Assembly (NCBI GenBank): GCA_041584015.1 | Contig: JBFHES010000099.1 | Location: forward strand, 1-14,764 | Length of the DNA: 14,764 nt | Direction of reading: 5' to 3' | DNA from: JBFHES01 sp041584015 | GTDB taxonomy: Bacteria; Bacteroidota; Bacteroidia; Bacteroidales; M50B96 | In this document: piece by piece, positions 13,881-14,764 of the stretch | Layout of the letters: the number at the start of each line of letters is the position of its first letter | Position numbering within the stretch: position 1 is the stretch's first letter | Made by a program: the position numbers and the translations under genes | The notes under the pieces: model-generated | The model's input: only the letters and a program-made list of their open reading frames with translations | Told to the model about the DNA's origin: nothing | The model's database searches: none

Positions 13881-14764
13881 TTAGTAATTCAATCCAAAAG
13901 CCCAAAGAGGAATAACATTGAGGTATCCATATTCGATATTATCCTTTACTACAAATGATCTACTGTCTTTTTCTATTTGCTTTTGTTCCTTATTCTTTCC
14001 TCCAATTTCAAACGTATTATTATCAATTTCAAAATCTGCTTTTTTTGAAGCTATTACTTCATTTTCTACTCGCATTTGATTAAAAAAGAAAGTTTCTCGT
14101 AAATTTCCAACATTTGAATTTTCTCCAACCAGGTTGAAAATAACATTTGTATTATCTAAACAGATCTTATCAACCTTTCCTAATCCACGAATTCCGTCTG
14201 TCTCTTTTCGCAACTGTCCTATTAGCCCTGCTCTCTCCATATACGAGGAATAGTCATCTAAGGAATTCCGACTCACGCCAATCATTTCAGATATTTTGGA
14301 AAAATTAGGTTTAAAAGGTACGCTTTCTGCGATAATTGAAAGCAATTGTTTCAACTTCCGACTTGTTCCAACATTTAAATTTGCGTATTGCGGAATATCG
14401 GATTCTAATGTTTGTACAATGATTTGTCCTAATCGTAAATCTATTTCATCTTCAAGTCCAAAAGGATAATATCCACGTTTTAAATAGTCATTAAATAATG
14501 GTAGCGGGTGTTGAATGTTTACAAGTTTTACTTCATTATTCATGATTTGTTCTAATGAGTAAACTTCTGATTCATAGTTATGAAAGAATTTCAAATATTC
14601 ACGGAATGAGAGTCCTTGTAATTTGTAAATTATTGCTCGACGACTTAAATCAGCCGAACCTTTCAATATGTCAAGTACAGAAGAACCTGTGAATACAACT
14701 TTCAAAGTAGGAAATGAATCGTAAATATTTTTTAATTCGCGAGACCAGTCTGTGTATTTATGTA
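13881..14764 (-). CDS. AAA_14/DUF4143-type ATPase, N-terminal part outside window
   Basis: C-terminal 293 residues of a larger protein; the frame is open to the right edge, so the TTG at 14705 is not the start. The visible sequence begins HKYTDWSRELKNIYDSFP, the stretch that follows the Walker B acidic pair in this family (D-E-[IV]-H-K-Y), then LKVVFTGSS, the sensor 1 strand, and SADLSRRA with paired arginines. Next come LSFREYL, the DUF4143-like module with DYLKRGYYPFG and a winged-helix-like segment (SKISEMIGVSRNSLDDYSSY), and a C-terminal region with ADFEIDNNTFEIGGKNKEQK that resembles a PD-(D/E)XK nuclease-like fold. The Walker A lies off the window. These ATPases are patchily distributed and often carried on variable DNA. 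Their role is poorly understood; defence, toxin-related and DNA-processing roles have been suggested for relatives. Confidence 0.85.
   Translation of the reverse strand, partial: HKYTDWSRELKNIYDSFPTLKVVFTGSSVLDILKGSADLSRRAIIYKLQGLSFREYLKFFHNYESEVYSLEQIMNNEVKLVNIQHPLPLFNDYLKRGYYPFGLEDEIDLRLGQIIVQTLESDIPQYANLNVGTSRKLKQLLSIIAESVPFKPNFSKISEMIGVSRNSLDDYSSYMERAGLIGQLRKETDGIRGLGKVDKICLDNTNVIFNLVGENSNVGNLRETFFFNQMRVENEVIASKKADFEIDNNTFEIGGKNKEQKQIEKDSRSFVVKDNIEYGYLNVIPLWAFGLNY

Noticed and set aside
1..14764. CRISPR arrays, tRNA/rRNA genes, insertion sequences, riboswitches
   Set aside because: No regularly spaced repeats, cloverleaf-like segments, transposase motifs or known riboswitch cores were recognised on reading either strand.

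Overview
The window looks like a chromosomal segment of a Bacteroidota bacterium. The evidence is a gldH-type gliding/secretion lipoprotein gene, several proteins with Bacteroidota-style lipoprotein or Sec signals, a standalone Reg_prop beta-propeller, a few TAnnTTTG-type -7 boxes, and little visible Shine-Dalgarno sequence. The HMG-CoA reductase plus type 2 isopentenyl-diphosphate isomerase pair points to a lineage using the mevalonate pathway. I cannot fix the order; a marine Marinilabiliales, Flavobacteriia or Cytophagales type all fit. The G+C content is moderately low.

Layout. (1) Minus strand, 1-1747: idi (type 2) followed by the 5' two thirds of a class II HMG-CoA reductase gene that runs off the left edge. 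This is a mevalonate/isoprenoid operon read leftward. (2) Plus strand, 1975-7195: a tightly spaced run of a 48-codon PspC mini-gene, an exported tandem YciI-like protein, a lipocalin-like lipoprotein, holB (DNA polymerase III delta'), a RicT/YaaT-family PSP1 protein, gldH (overlapping ricT by 23 nt), trmB (tRNA m7G46 methyltransferase) and an alkyltransferase-like (ATL) gene. Most spacings are under 60 nt, which suggests one or two operons mixing envelope and housekeeping functions. (3) Plus strand, 7292-8716: an mrp/apbC-type P-loop ATPase and an Nfu-type scaffold gene, an iron-sulfur assembly pair with its own -7 box. (4) Minus strand, 8740-13719: an exported beta-rich protein of unknown function, a seven-bladed Reg_prop lipoprotein and a large two-domain M16 metallopeptidase. 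All three carry export signals. (5) Minus strand, 13881-14764: the C-terminal part of an AAA_14/DUF4143-type ATPase entering from the right edge, probably accessory DNA.

No tRNA, rRNA, CRISPR array, insertion sequence or complete mobile element was seen. No obviously new multi-gene system is present. The items most worth checking are: the exported tandem YciI protein, whose second domain has lost its histidine; the isolated PspC mini-gene; family members with altered key residues (ATL with Ala, Mrp without CxxC); an extra cysteine triad in RicT; and an orphan pair of hairpins ending in a T-tract at 9400-9481.
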